Source: CAYQAE01 sp964415445 [NCBI: uncultured archaeon] (GTDB lineage Archaea; CAYQAE01). From it: a DNA stretch of 19,826 nucleotides. The notes under the pieces were generated by a model. The model saw only the letters and a program-made list of their open reading frames with translations, searched no databases and had not been told where the DNA came from. Position 1 is the first letter of the stretch; every line of letters begins with the position of its first letter. The stretch is taken from positions 1-19,826 of the forward strand of contig CAYQAE010000023.1 of the NCBI GenBank assembly GCA_964415445.1, written 5' to 3'. A program made the translations under genes and the position numbers. Shown here piece after piece: positions 5,933 to 14,497 of this stretch.

Positions 5933-6604
5933 ATGGAATTTCCAACAGTTATGTTAAATGTAAAAACGTATGAACAATCTATTGGTAGAAAAGGAATTGA
6001 ACTTGCAAAAGTATGTGATGAAGTAGCAAAAGAGACAGGTAGGAGTGTTGTAATTTGTCCACAAACTCCAGATTTAGCAAAAGTATGTGATGAAGTAGAT
6101 ATACCTGTTTATGCACAACATATTGATCCATATGATCCAGGCAGTCACACCGGATCAGTTTCAGCTGAGGCAATTAAAGAGGTAGGATGTGAAGGAACTT
6201 TAGTTAATCATTCAGAAAATAGAATGAGATTAGCTGATATTGAATTTAATATATCTAAATGTAAAAAACTAGGTTTAAAGACTGTAGTATGCACCAATAA
6301 TCCACCAACTAGTGGGGCGGTTGCAGCAATAAATCCAGATATAATTGCAGTTGAGCCTCCTGAATTAATTGGAACAGGTATTCCTGTATCTAAATCCCAA
6401 CCTGAAGTTGTAACAGATACAGTTGAAGCAGTAAGAGATATTAACAAAGAAATTCATCTTTTATGTGGTGCAGGTATATCAAAAGGAGAAGACGTAACAT
6501 CTGCGCTAGAGTTAGGTACAGAAGGTGTTCTTTTGGCTTCAGGTGTAGTTAAGTCTAAAGACCCAAAAAGTGTCCTAGAGGCTATGGTTGAAAAATTGGG
6601 GTGA
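5933..6604 (+). CDS. tpiA: Triosephosphate isomerase, archaeal type
   Basis: Interconverts dihydroxyacetone phosphate and glyceraldehyde 3-phosphate in cytosolic glycolysis and gluconeogenesis. At 223 residues it has the compact archaeal length, shorter than the roughly 250 of bacterial enzymes. Catalytic Lys11 is in LNVKTYE, His93 in LVNHSENR, and Glu141 in AVEPPELIGTG. The phosphate-binding loops are IPVSKSQPEVV and LLCGAGISKGEDV, and the end is GVLLASGVV. AQHIDPYDPGSHTG (61-74) is typical of archaeal members. An exact 22-base direct repeat puts LAKVCDEV at both residues 24-31 and 48-55, which is unusual. Its stop codon lies four bases before the start of the primase gene, whose ribosome-binding site overlaps it, so the two are one transcript. 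Confidence 0.95.
   Translation: MEFPTVMLNVKTYEQSIGRKGIELAKVCDEVAKETGRSVVICPQTPDLAKVCDEVDIPVYAQHIDPYDPGSHTGSVSAEAIKEVGCEGTLVNHSENRMRLADIEFNISKCKKLGLKTVVCTNNPPTSGAVAAINPDIIAVEPPELIGTGIPVSKSQPEVVTDTVEAVRDINKEIHLLCGAGISKGEDVTSALELGTEGVLLASGVVKSKDPKSVLEAMVEKLG
6005..6098 (+). repeat. Exact 22-base direct repeat within tpiA
   Basis: The same 22 bases, starting GCAAAAGTATG and ending GATGAAGTAG, occur at 6005-6026 and 6077-6098, 72 bases apart and in the same reading frame. They encode AKVCDEV twice, in parts of the barrel that are not related by fold symmetry at this scale. Confidence 0.9.
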
Positions 6605-6608
6605 ATAG

Positions 6609-7817
6609 TTGGAGGATATTATAGCTTTAATTGATCCTTTCTCAGATGAAGCTAAAAAGCTATTATCTGAGATACCATCTATATCTTCGCTTCCAAAAGA
6701 TACTGAAGAAAAAGCAATAAATCGATACATATGGAAAAAAAAAGATGATCTAATTCCTAAAGAATTGCTAGATTCTAATAGTTTACTTCTAAATATTAAA
6801 GAGGAAATATTTACTTTTTTTTTCATACTTCAAGCGTTATCTGCACAAAGATCACCTTATTCTTCTTTAGCTAGATTTGTTCTCTCTTGTGAACATGATA
6901 TCTTATATAATCGTCTAAAAAAATTAATTCATGATTTAGATGAAAAAGAGGTTATTTCTCAACTTTCTAAGAAATTTGATGTATCTTTAATTAAAAAAGA
7001 TAGAATTGAGAATACATCTGTTGTTTTGCCTAAAACTGATCTATATAAAATCACTGATTCTCCAAAAGTTGATTTTCCAAGATATGCTATTAGATGGTGG
7101 GATTTATCTAAATTATTTGAGAAAGGTATTAGTTTATCTGATTATTATCTAAGTTCAGGTTATATTATTTTAACTCCATCAATGTTTTTTAACCTATATT
7201 CTAATTTTATATTACTTAACGCTAGGGAATATATCTCTACTACTGCAAAAAAAATGAAGGACGTAGAAGTTCATCATAGAATAGAATCTTTTTCAAAAAA
7301 ATTAAGCGATGAATTTGAAGAAGAAGTAAGTAATGTAGTTTTAGGTGATACTAAAGCAGAAAAATTTGATCCAACAAGATTTCCACCTTGCATAAAAATA
7401 ATATTAGGTGGGCTAGGTGCAGGTAATAGAAATTATGGCATAACTGTAGTTTTAGCGCCTTTTTTGTCTTATGCAAGGTTATGTCCATATCCTCGAACTA
7501 ATGTAAAAATTTCAGATTGTACAGATGATCTATCTATTGTTAATGATGAAATCATGCCTTTAATTGAGGAGGCTGCCGCAAAATGTGATCCACCTTTTTT
7601 TGCAGACGAACCACAAGAGAAAATGAATATATATTATCATTTAGGATTTGGCCTATCTAATACACCTAGATTAGATGATTCAGGTAGATCTAAATGGTAT
7701 ATGTGTCCAAACTGCAAAAAAATTCAGAGAGAAATTCCTATAATTTGTAGACCTGATAATTTATGTTCAAAGATTAGAAATCCTCTACAATATTATAACG
7801 CTAAAAAAAATCAATAA
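6609..7817 (+). CDS. priL: DNA primase large subunit
   Basis: The regulatory subunit of the archaeal heterodimeric primase, which starts RNA/DNA primers with PriS at replication forks. It has 402 residues. The N-terminal all-helical part opens with LIDPFSDEAKKLL. The C-terminal iron-sulfur domain starts with PTRFPPCIKIILGGLGAG (Cys261) and ends with MCPNCKK (366, 369), IICRPDNLC (380, 386) and NPLQYY, the usual closing motif. Eight cysteines lie in the last 140 residues, so which four hold the 4Fe-4S cluster is not certain, though 261 and 380/386 fit best. The start is TTG: an in-frame TAG sits directly before it, and GGGGTGA four bases upstream makes a good ribosome-binding site within the end of tpiA. 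The catalytic PriS gene is not in this window. The 3' end overlaps the convergent zinc-ribbon gene by seven bases. Confidence 0.85.
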   Translation: MEDIIALIDPFSDEAKKLLSEIPSISSLPKDTEEKAINRYIWKKKDDLIPKELLDSNSLLLNIKEEIFTFFFILQALSAQRSPYSSLARFVLSCEHDILYNRLKKLIHDLDEKEVISQLSKKFDVSLIKKDRIENTSVVLPKTDLYKITDSPKVDFPRYAIRWWDLSKLFEKGISLSDYYLSSGYIILTPSMFFNLYSNFILLNAREYISTTAKKMKDVEVHHRIESFSKKLSDEFEEEVSNVVLGDTKAEKFDPTRFPPCIKIILGGLGAGNRNYGITVVLAPFLSYARLCPYPRTNVKISDCTDDLSIVNDEIMPLIEEAAAKCDPPFFADEPQEKMNIYYHLGFGLSNTPRLDDSGRSKWYMCPNCKKIQREIPIICRPDNLCSKIRNPLQYYNAKKNQ

Positions 7818-8113
7818 GGCTGACTTACATCGCCCAAAACATGTCTTTCACAATTTGGACAAATTGGTAATTCTCCTTTTAGTTCTGCACCACAGTCTGG
7901 ACATCTTTCTTGTTCTAAGATTGAAGTATCTCTGGGTAGGGCAGCTTGTCCACAATAGAAACAAAATTTAATATCATCAGCCAGTGGTTCACCACAATTA
8001 GAACAGAATCTTTCTTCTTTTAGAATATTTGGTTGTAGAAGGTATGATTTTCTATATTTGTATTTGGGTATATTTTCATTTTTCTTTTTTTTGAAAAAGG
8101 AAAACTTTTTCAC
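7811..8113 (-). CDS. Double zinc-ribbon protein
   Basis: A 100-residue protein with a basic, lysine-rich N-terminus (KKFSFFKKKKNE) followed by two zinc ribbons. The first has FCSNCGEPL and FCFYCGQ, the second RCPDCGAEL and ICPNCERH, eight cysteines in regular CXXC pairs. This is the double zinc-ribbon type common in archaea, usually a nucleic-acid- or protein-binding module, and no exact function is known. The start codon is GTG, with GAGTGAT five bases upstream. Its promoter must lie in the roughly 90 bases between it and the divergent hisF. Its stop lies inside the end of the convergent primase gene. Confidence 0.8.
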   Translation of the reverse strand: MKKFSFFKKKKNENIPKYKYRKSYLLQPNILKEERFCSNCGEPLADDIKFCFYCGQAALPRDTSILEQERCPDCGAELKGELPICPNCERHVLGDVSQPY

Positions 8114-8204
8114 TTAAAATCACTCTTTTTCATATTTAATATCTGGTATATAAACTTTTGTAAAATTATTGTTATTTAAATAATTTATGAGATAGTGGAT
8201 TAAT

Positions 8205-9026
8205 TTGCTTACAAAAAGAATAATTGCTTGTTTAGATTGTGATCTAAGTATAAATAAAGGAAGAGTAGTGAAAGGTGTTAAATTTAAGAAGTTAAAGTAT
8301 GCAGGAGATCCACCTACCCTTGCAAAAAAATATTACGATGCGGGGATAGATGAACTCGTTTTTTTGGATGTTACAGCTTCATATGAGAGAAGAGAAACTA
8401 TGGTCCATGTGGTTAAAAAAACTGCAAAGAATGTTTTTATGCCCCTAACTGTAGGTGGAGGTATAAGAGAACCTCAAGATTTTGTAAAAATGCTAAAAGC
8501 AGGTGCAGACAAATGTTCAATAAACACTGCGGCTATAAAAAATCCTGATTTAATAAATAATGCAGCTAAAATTGTAGGTAATCAAGCGGTAGTTGTGGCA
8601 ATAGATGCAAAAAAAAGAGAAGTTACAAAAGACGATTCAGATAAAATAACTGTTGAAACTGAGGAAGGAAGATTTTGGTACGAATGTAGTATTTATGGTG
8701 GTAGAGAATTTACGGGGGTTGATGCTATTTCTTGGGCAGAGGAAGTTGCAAGTCGAGGTGCTGGAGAGATTCTACTAACTAGTATGGATCATGATGGTAT
8801 AAAGGAAGGTTTTGCTATTGATTTGACAAAGGCAGTGTCAAAAAGAGTATCCATCCCTGTTATTGCCTCTGGTGGTTGTGGGAAAATATCTCATTTTTAT
8901 GATATTTTTAAATTTGGATATGCAGATGCAGCCTTAGCTGCGAGTATATTTCATTTTAATGAAATATCTATATCTGATATAAAAAGTGAACTTATCAAGA
9001 AAAATATACCAATTAGAAGAATTTAG
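8205..9026 (+). CDS. hisF: Imidazole glycerol phosphate synthase cyclase subunit
   Basis: HisF closes the imidazole ring of IGP and releases AICAR in histidine synthesis, using ammonia passed on by HisH. This 273-residue TIM barrel shows [10 protein letters not shown] with catalytic Asp11, [34 protein letters not shown] with the second catalytic Asp134, [23 protein letters not shown] and [10 protein letters not shown]. Compared with the Thermotoga maritima enzyme as I remember it, four residues are inserted right after Asp11 (in CDLSIN), shifting the second Asp from 130 to 134, and loop 5 is longer. The start codon is TTG, fixed by the [12 protein letters not shown]-terminus usual for the family. 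No other histidine gene is in the window, so the partner HisH must be elsewhere. It ends two bases from the convergent metalloprotease. Confidence 0.95.
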   Translation: MLTKRIIACLDCDLSINKGRVVKGVKFKKLKYAGDPPTLAKKYYDAGIDELVFLDVTASYERRETMVHVVKKTAKNVFMPLTVGGGIREPQDFVKMLKAGADKCSINTAAIKNPDLINNAAKIVGNQAVVVAIDAKKREVTKDDSDKITVETEEGRFWYECSIYGGREFTGVDAISWAEEVASRGAGEILLTSMDHDGIKEGFAIDLTKAVSKRVSIPVIASGGCGKISHFYDIFKFGYADAALAASIFHFNEISISDIKSELIKKNIPIRRI

Positions 9027-9028
9027 TG

Positions 9029-11545
9029 TCAACTATTTTTAGACCAAATTATTAACCCTACAATTAATAGACCTACAATTACATATAACCAAACATAAGC
9101 TCTCCAGCTAGATGTAGATGATTTTATTTTTAATTCTACAATTGATTTTAAGGAATTATTAGTGGCAGATGTTGCAGAAACATTTATGTAAAAAGTTTTA
9201 CCTCTTTCAATACTTTCTGATGCAGATATTGTTATTGTAATTATTGTAGTTTCATCAAAATCAAGTTCTATCTCTTCGTCGCTTAAACTAAAACTTAATC
9301 CTTCAGCTGAGGTGATATCTAGATAAAAAGTATCATTTAAGTCTCCAATATTTATGAGCATAACTTTTAGTGTAGTCTCTTTTCCTGGATCAATTTTTGT
9401 TTCATTTTCAACCGGTAGCAAAATTAGATCATGTATAAATGGATCTGATATTATCATAATATTGTCCATCCACCAGCCGCCTGAAGTTAGAATATTTAGT
9501 GCTGTTATATTGAATTTTAGGCTAATATTTTGACCGCAGTAGTTTGAAATATCAAAATAAGATCTTCTCCAGCTAAGTTGTGCGCCACTGTATCTTCCTA
9601 ATAAAACCCAGGAAGATCCATTATATATCTCAATCTCTACAATTGATGAACTTTCAGTCTCTAGACTCCAATTAGTTGCGTCATGGCTTGCTCTTAGATC
9701 ATATTTGTTAAAAAAAGTTAAATAAGCATTTTCAAAATTCGATAAGTTAATTTGCTGAAAAATTAAGGCGCCAAAATATGTTTTGTTGTCAGTTGCATTT
9801 ATAGTTGAATTATCTTTATGTCCAAAATACCAACCATAGTTACCTTTATATGCATCTCCAAATTCTTCTGTATCGTTTAATATTTGCCATTTATATCCCT
9901 CAGATGAGCTGTATGAATCATTCCATCCAATATCTCCATATTCTACACTATCATTAAAATAGATATCAGCTACTTTTGTATGAACTATTTTTCTGTTGTT
10001 TTCAAGAATTTCATCATTTTTTAAATATACATATACCTCTATTATATATTGACCTTTGTTTGTAGGTGTGACAGTCTTTTGTATGGTGGTAGATTCTTCA
10101 TAACTCAATTCAGATATTTGAAAATTTTCTGAAGAAAATATATTGTCTTTAGCATATTTTTGATAGTATATATTTAGATTAACTTCAAAATTAGTTTGTG
10201 TATTAATACCTCCGTTTAATATTAGTGCTTCGATGGATAGAGATTCTCCTAAGTCTATTATTTCTTCTCTTTTTATGTAATTTATTTTAATATCATTGTC
10301 AGCTAATTTTGAGAGATCTGCACGCATCACCGATCCAGATTTATTAATATCTGTGATTCTCCATCCTGTTTTTATTCCTTCATAATCATTACTGCTAGGT
10401 GTAGTTGATGGTCCAAATCCACTTTTAGTATCTTTATAAGTGTCTGAAGCATCTATTGGTGAATTATTATTATCTGCTTCTTCTAAATCTACAAGTCTAT
10501 GCAAATCATTTGAATTATCTGACATACTCTCATCTATATGCCAAATTAGAAGTCCGCTACCCGGGAGGTCGCTATCGTATCCTATTTGTTGTCTATTTTC
10601 TACTAAAAAATATTCTTCTTCTCCTTCCTCTGAAGTTTTTATAGGTAGTTTGTAGACCACAGCATTAGTTTCTACTTGGGCTATAGCTTTATCAAGCAGT
10701 GGGTCAGTAACTTCAATAGGTGTAATCCATCCTAATTTTATTTTTGACCAGGCACAAAAATGTGCAGGATTTGATCCGGCAGGATCACCATTCCAAGACC
10801 CTTCTGACATCATACCCCACTTTCCAATTCCATCTGAAGTACCATCTATATCATAAAGGTCAGGCAAATGTCCTATATCATGCCCTAGCTCATGTGCAAT
10901 TATTCCCATAGGAGAAGTTTCCGCTGCCATGGTATAATCTTCTATTTTTAAATTGGATGTAATTTGAATTGATACCGACGAATAATGTGACCAGATTAAA
11001 TCTCTATATCCTGAATTTGTTTCTTGACCGTCTCCTGCATGGATTACCATGATATAATCTATGATCCCATTTCCATCCCTGTCAAAATTTGAAAAATCAA
11101 CACTATCATTTGCCAAAAGAACAGTTTCTCTAACTAACCTATTTGGGTGGCCATTTGCGTAATCAATATTATCCCCAAGATCTTCTCCATAATACTCCAT
11201 ATTATGTGAACTTGCAAAAATTCCAAAGGTTGATCCGTTAATAGTTAATTTTCCATAAGAGTTTTTCTGATAATAATCTTTTACAGTGGAGGTAGTATCT
11301 CCAAAGATTTTATTATTTATAGTTGTTTGTGGAATGCTAAATCCTTTATTTGTAAAATTAACTAAAAGAACTGCTATATCGATAGTACCTGTGACTTGTT
11401 GAGTTGAAGCTTCTAGTTTAGCTTGATAGGTATTTGGCACATAATCTAATGAGTTTGCAGGATCAGGTGGCATAGGATACATAAAGCCAGATACATTATT
11501 ATAAAATAAAGTTAATAATAGAGCAGTCAATATTTTCTTTTTCAT
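9029..11545 (-). CDS. Exported, membrane-anchored M6-family metalloprotease
   Basis: An 838-residue surface protease of the immune-inhibitor-A (M6) type. It begins with a signal peptide, KKKILTALLLTLFYNNVSG. The zinc site is AHELGHDIGHLPDLYD (His218, Glu219, His222, further His226 and Asp229), followed by WGMMSEGSWNGD, the Met-turn region. Upstream, DRDGNGIIDY near 155-164 looks like a calcium-binding loop. After the catalytic part comes a CARDB-like beta domain (about 415-525), then a jelly-roll-like part with ISLKFNI and GGWWMDNI. A second immunoglobulin-like domain covers about 700-805, and a final membrane helix (YVWLYVIVGLLIVGLIIW) has a short basic tail. The protease thus sits outside the cell, anchored at its C-terminus, probably to digest environmental protein. 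There is no ribosome-binding site. AATATTTAAAATAG about 30 bases upstream suggests a leaderless mRNA. Confidence 0.88.
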   Translation of the reverse strand: MKKKILTALLLTLFYNNVSGFMYPMPPDPANSLDYVPNTYQAKLEASTQQVTGTIDIAVLLVNFTNKGFSIPQTTINNKIFGDTTSTVKDYYQKNSYGKLTINGSTFGIFASSHNMEYYGEDLGDNIDYANGHPNRLVRETVLLANDSVDFSNFDRDGNGIIDYIMVIHAGDGQETNSGYRDLIWSHYSSVSIQITSNLKIEDYTMAAETSPMGIIAHELGHDIGHLPDLYDIDGTSDGIGKWGMMSEGSWNGDPAGSNPAHFCAWSKIKLGWITPIEVTDPLLDKAIAQVETNAVVYKLPIKTSEEGEEEYFLVENRQQIGYDSDLPGSGLLIWHIDESMSDNSNDLHRLVDLEEADNNNSPIDASDTYKDTKSGFGPSTTPSSNDYEGIKTGWRITDINKSGSVMRADLSKLADNDIKINYIKREEIIDLGESLSIEALILNGGINTQTNFEVNLNIYYQKYAKDNIFSSENFQISELSYEESTTIQKTVTPTNKGQYIIEVYVYLKNDEILENNRKIVHTKVADIYFNDSVEYGDIGWNDSYSSSEGYKWQILNDTEEFGDAYKGNYGWYFGHKDNSTINATDNKTYFGALIFQQINLSNFENAYLTFFNKYDLRASHDATNWSLETESSSIVEIEIYNGSSWVLLGRYSGAQLSWRRSYFDISNYCGQNISLKFNITALNILTSGGWWMDNIMIISDPFIHDLILLPVENETKIDPGKETTLKVMLINIGDLNDTFYLDITSAEGLSFSLSDEEIELDFDETTIITITISASESIERGKTFYINVSATSATNNSLKSIVELKIKSSTSSWRAYVWLYVIVGLLIVGLIIWSKNS

Positions 11546-11680
11546 AATATATAAATATATTTAAATTCTATTTTAAATATTTATCACTTCTTGAGTTGGG
11601 TTTTTATGATAAAGTAAAATTTGAGAATGATTTTGATTTTTAAAGATAAGTGAGCTTTTTACAGAAAGGTATATATATTT

Positions 11681-11716
11681 GGTTTATATATCATATATAT
11701 AAGGTAATGGAGAGGT
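11681..11716 (+). promoter_or_regulatory. TATA region and ribosome-binding site of the RHH gene
   Basis: GGTTTATATA is followed by TCATATATATAA, giving two overlapping TATA-like boxes and ATATAT half-sites on both sides of a C. GAGGT ends seven bases before the ATG as a ribosome-binding site. The repeated ATATAT units could be operator half-sites for the encoded ribbon-helix-helix protein, as autoregulation is common in that group. Confidence 0.5.
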
Positions 11717-11723
11717 CATTGAT

Positions 11724-12176
11724 ATGAGTGAAGATTTAGTACCTTTATTTGTAAACGTTCCACGTGAAGTAAAAGAAAAATTAAAATTATATAAATCACG
11801 TACTAAAGAAGATTTTACTACTCAAGTTGTTAATGCTGTTCGAGAATATCATGAAGAAGAAGACAGTGTTAAACGTAAATTGGATACTATTATAAAAAAA
11901 TTGGATATGGGTATACCTTCTACCCCTACTAAAACTGTATCTAAAAAAGATAGTGCACATGTGAAAGAGTTAGAAGAAAATTCAGAAAGAATAAGAAAAA
12001 TATTAAGCCACGTCTGGGATTTAGAGAAAGAAGAAATCATGAATTATTCTAAAAATCCTTCAGAAGGACAAACTGCTGGGATGAAACTTCTGCAGACAGT
12101 TTGTATGAAAGTAGGAATTAGCAGACAAGAAGCTATTGACCTATTTAAATGGGTCTTAGGATTAGCTGAGACTTAA
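11724..12176 (+). CDS. Ribbon-helix-helix-like protein with extra C-terminal domain
   Basis: A 150-residue protein I cannot assign to a named family. Residues 7-42 (PLFVNVPREVKEKLKLY, then EDFTTQVVNAVREY) fit a ribbon-helix-helix DNA-binding fold: a short strand, then two helices separated by a turn. A charged linker rich in Lys and Glu follows, with coiled-coil character near 45-60 and 76-108. The last 40 residues form a compact helical piece ending EAIDLFKWVLGL. It has its own promoter and ribosome-binding site and overlaps the convergent membrane-protein gene by four bases. A transcription regulator is the likeliest role. The DNA target is unknown, possibly its own AT-repeat promoter. Confidence 0.6.
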   Translation: MSEDLVPLFVNVPREVKEKLKLYKSRTKEDFTTQVVNAVREYHEEEDSVKRKLDTIIKKLDMGIPSTPTKTVSKKDSAHVKELEENSERIRKILSHVWDLEKEEIMNYSKNPSEGQTAGMKLLQTVCMKVGISRQEAIDLFKWVLGLAET

Positions 12177-13081
12177 TTATATCCCAAATTTGCTTTTTTG
12201 GATCTAAATGCAAGAGACCATCCTATAAATATCCCAAAAAGAAGTAAAATATTTCTATATTCAATTATATCTTCCCAAGCAGTATTTAGACCTCTCTCAA
12301 TTATAAGTATTTGATAAAAACCCAAAGCTGCAAAAGCAAAAGCTAAAAAAACAAAATAAGATGTAGAATCTCTCTGTTTTTTAAAAAAACTTTTTAAAAT
12401 CCTATTTGAACTCCAACCCCAAGATATAGCTAATAAAACTAAACTTAATATCTTGTAACTCTTTTTTTGGATGAAAGTTGCTTTCTCTAGATTGATATTA
12501 ATAATAAGGACAGAAATTATAAAACACAAAGTCATAATTAGAATATTTGCTTTGTAATCTATTTTATTTTCACTAAATATATACATTATAAATAGAAAAA
12601 CACTAAAAATAGCAATAGCGACAGTAGAGTTTCTCATAAAGGATATTTTTTGTAGGGGGATAATTATAGCTATACAAATAAATATTGAAAGTAGAATCTG
12701 TTTTTTGTAAGTTTTAAATTTTGTATTTGGTATTATATTCTCTAAAGTTTCTTTTAGAGCTATTATCAGAAGTATACCTGAAGCTAAATAAATTAGCAGT
12801 GCTATAATAATTACAGGATACATAAAGTAGGTAAAATCATAATCTGAGAGGATATATATTGCACCTATTATTATAAGTATAGAGAGAGAAATTAATCCTG
12901 AAATTTTTAGACTATCTATTTTAATTAATCCTATTGCAAGAGATAGATAGTATAAAATAAATAGAAGAGTAAAAAAAATAAGAGTTTTATATTGAGGTGA
13001 GTTTACATCTTCACTTAACCTAACTGTAGCTGTTGATAATATAATTAGAGATATTATTCCCCAAATCAAACTTGATTTCAT
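12173..13081 (-). CDS. Polytopic membrane protein, unknown
   Basis: 302 residues, almost wholly hydrophobic, with about ten predicted membrane helices, for example FFTLLFILYYLSLAIGLI, LISLSILIIIGAIYIL and VFLAFAFAALGFYQILII. Short charged loops such as KKQRD and ENIIPNTKFKTYKK separate them. I see no transporter or enzyme motif. Its ATG directly follows the TAA of the PH-domain gene with no base between, so the two are translated from one mRNA and probably work together. Leu, Ile and Ala codons dominate as expected for a membrane protein. Confidence 0.65.
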   Translation of the reverse strand: MKSSLIWGIISLIILSTATVRLSEDVNSPQYKTLIFFTLLFILYYLSLAIGLIKIDSLKISGLISLSILIIIGAIYILSDYDFTYFMYPVIIIALLIYLASGILLIIALKETLENIIPNTKFKTYKKQILLSIFICIAIIIPLQKISFMRNSTVAIAIFSVFLFIMYIFSENKIDYKANILIMTLCFIISVLIININLEKATFIQKKSYKILSLVLLAISWGWSSNRILKSFFKKQRDSTSYFVFLAFAFAALGFYQILIIERGLNTAWEDIIEYRNILLLFGIFIGWSLAFRSKKANLGYN

Positions 13082-13597
13082 TTATTGGGCACTTTCTTCT
13101 CCTTTATCCATTTTTGTTTTTTCAAAGAGTGTATTGTAGATATCCCTAGGATCATCTAAATTATCCAGTATTATAGTAGCATCTTCGCCTGCTGTATCTA
13201 TTGAGACGTCACCGTATCCAAATATTCTCTCAATTATTCCTTGAGATATTTTTATGTTTGTTACTTTATTTAGTGGTATGTTATTTTCTTTTTTGCTAAA
13301 TACTCCTTTTACTTTTCTAACTCTTTGATTTGTGACATAATATGTAGTTTTTCGCCGATCTAGCTCACTAAGTAATATAGTTAATAGTCCAAATAGTATT
13401 AGTCCTATTGTTGCAGCATATCTAATTTCTATACCGCCAATTTTATTCTTCCAGTTTGATGAATCAAAATATATTGTTATAGCAATAGCGCCTGCAATTA
13501 AAATAATTCCAAATATATATCCCCAAAGATATGTGATCCACTTTGGTTTTCTTTTTTTGAGAATCTTTTCATTCTGAAGTAGCCAATCTTCTCCCAT
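13082..13597 (-). CDS. Membrane protein with bacterial-type PH domain (DUF304/bPH2)
   Basis: 171 residues. Two membrane helices (WGYIFGIILIAGAIAITIYF and AATIGLILFGLLTILL) are followed by a cytoplasmic bPH2 domain of about 75 residues. The domain shows its usual signs: TTYYVTNQRVRKVKGVFSKK, IPLNKVTNIKISQGIIERIFG, YGDVSIDTAG and LDNLDDPRDIYN. YdbS/YdbT-like proteins share this build, and their function is still poorly known, with roles suggested in membrane stress. The N-terminus WLLQNEKILKKRKPKW is typical. GAGG nine bases before the ATG is a possible ribosome-binding site, and CTATATTATAA lies a little upstream as a likely TATA box. It is coupled to the following polytopic membrane protein. 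Confidence 0.8.
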   Translation of the reverse strand: MGEDWLLQNEKILKKRKPKWITYLWGYIFGIILIAGAIAITIYFDSSNWKNKIGGIEIRYAATIGLILFGLLTILLSELDRRKTTYYVTNQRVRKVKGVFSKKENNIPLNKVTNIKISQGIIERIFGYGDVSIDTAGEDATIILDNLDDPRDIYNTLFEKTKMDKGEESAQ

Positions 13598-13712
13598 ATA
13601 AAACGCCTCAATATTATAATATAGTTGAATTTTAAGAGAGTTGTGGTTTATAAAATTTAATTATTCTATAGATAGATATCTAGCCTAATATTTTTTTTAT
13701 TAAATAAGCGAA

Positions 13713-14420
13713 TTAGCGGATATTTTGACCTATTAAAAAGCTTAGGGCTCCTCCCATCAATGTAAACCAAGCTATTGTAAACAAACTAGATGATTCTATC
13801 GAGTGAGATATGTTAAGTACAACTAAACCTGTAATTACTAATATTGGTGCAATTGAATACCATAAGGCCCTATTTTTTGCAGCACTTTTTGGTAATTTTA
13901 TGTAATTTAGAAGCATAACTACTAAAAAGATAAGGACAAAAACAATTAATCCTAGTTGAAATGCTGCTGCAGTTGCAGGTTTATCATATCCACCCTCAAA
14001 ATCTGTGCCTACATGTGTTTCATAAGTTGTAAATGATACAATAGCTGTAATTATTGTATAAATTGAGGGTATATAGATTAACTTTTCTTTCTTGAGAATA
14101 ATACTTACAACCCCAAATAATGGTATTACCATAGCAACAGAACCAATTATTCCTAAATAGCTAATTACTGAACCTACATCTGAACTTTCAGAAGCCATAC
14201 TAAAATAATATGCTACACTAAACATTGCTGATATTATAGCAATAAATAAAAAGAAAAAAGAAAACATAAAAGCAGTTTTTATTTGTCCTTTTACTGCTTC
14301 TTGATCTTCATAAGATTTTAGGGTATAATATTTGCGCATAATGATATAATAGACGATAATTCCAATAATACCGATAATTAGAGGTACAATTATTCTAGTA
14401 ATTTCAAATACAGAGGCCAT
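13713..14420 (-). CDS. Six- to seven-helix membrane protein, unknown
   Basis: 235 residues with about seven hydrophobic helices, starting IIVPLIIGIIGIIVYYIIM and ending TIAWFTLMGGALSFLIG. A polar loop (YETHVGTDFEGGYDKP, about 132-147) probably faces outward, and charged stretches RKYYTLKSYEDQEAVKG and KLPKSAAKNR probably face the cytosol. I do not recognise the family. CATATTTATAAG lies about 40 bases before the ATG, giving a short leader with a weak AAGTGAT. It is separated by 115 bases from the PH-domain gene downstream, which has its own likely promoter, so they need not be one operon. Confidence 0.6.
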   Translation of the reverse strand: MASVFEITRIIVPLIIGIIGIIVYYIIMRKYYTLKSYEDQEAVKGQIKTAFMFSFFFLFIAIISAMFSVAYYFSMASESSDVGSVISYLGIIGSVAMVIPLFGVVSIILKKEKLIYIPSIYTIITAIVSFTTYETHVGTDFEGGYDKPATAAAFQLGLIVFVLIFLVVMLLNYIKLPKSAAKNRALWYSIAPILVITGLVVLNISHSIESSSLFTIAWFTLMGGALSFLIGQNIR

Positions 14421-14497
14421 AATATCACTTTTAATGCAATTCTCTCTTAAAAAAACTTATAAATATGGTTAAAATTTTTAAATTAAATTTTGAAGTT

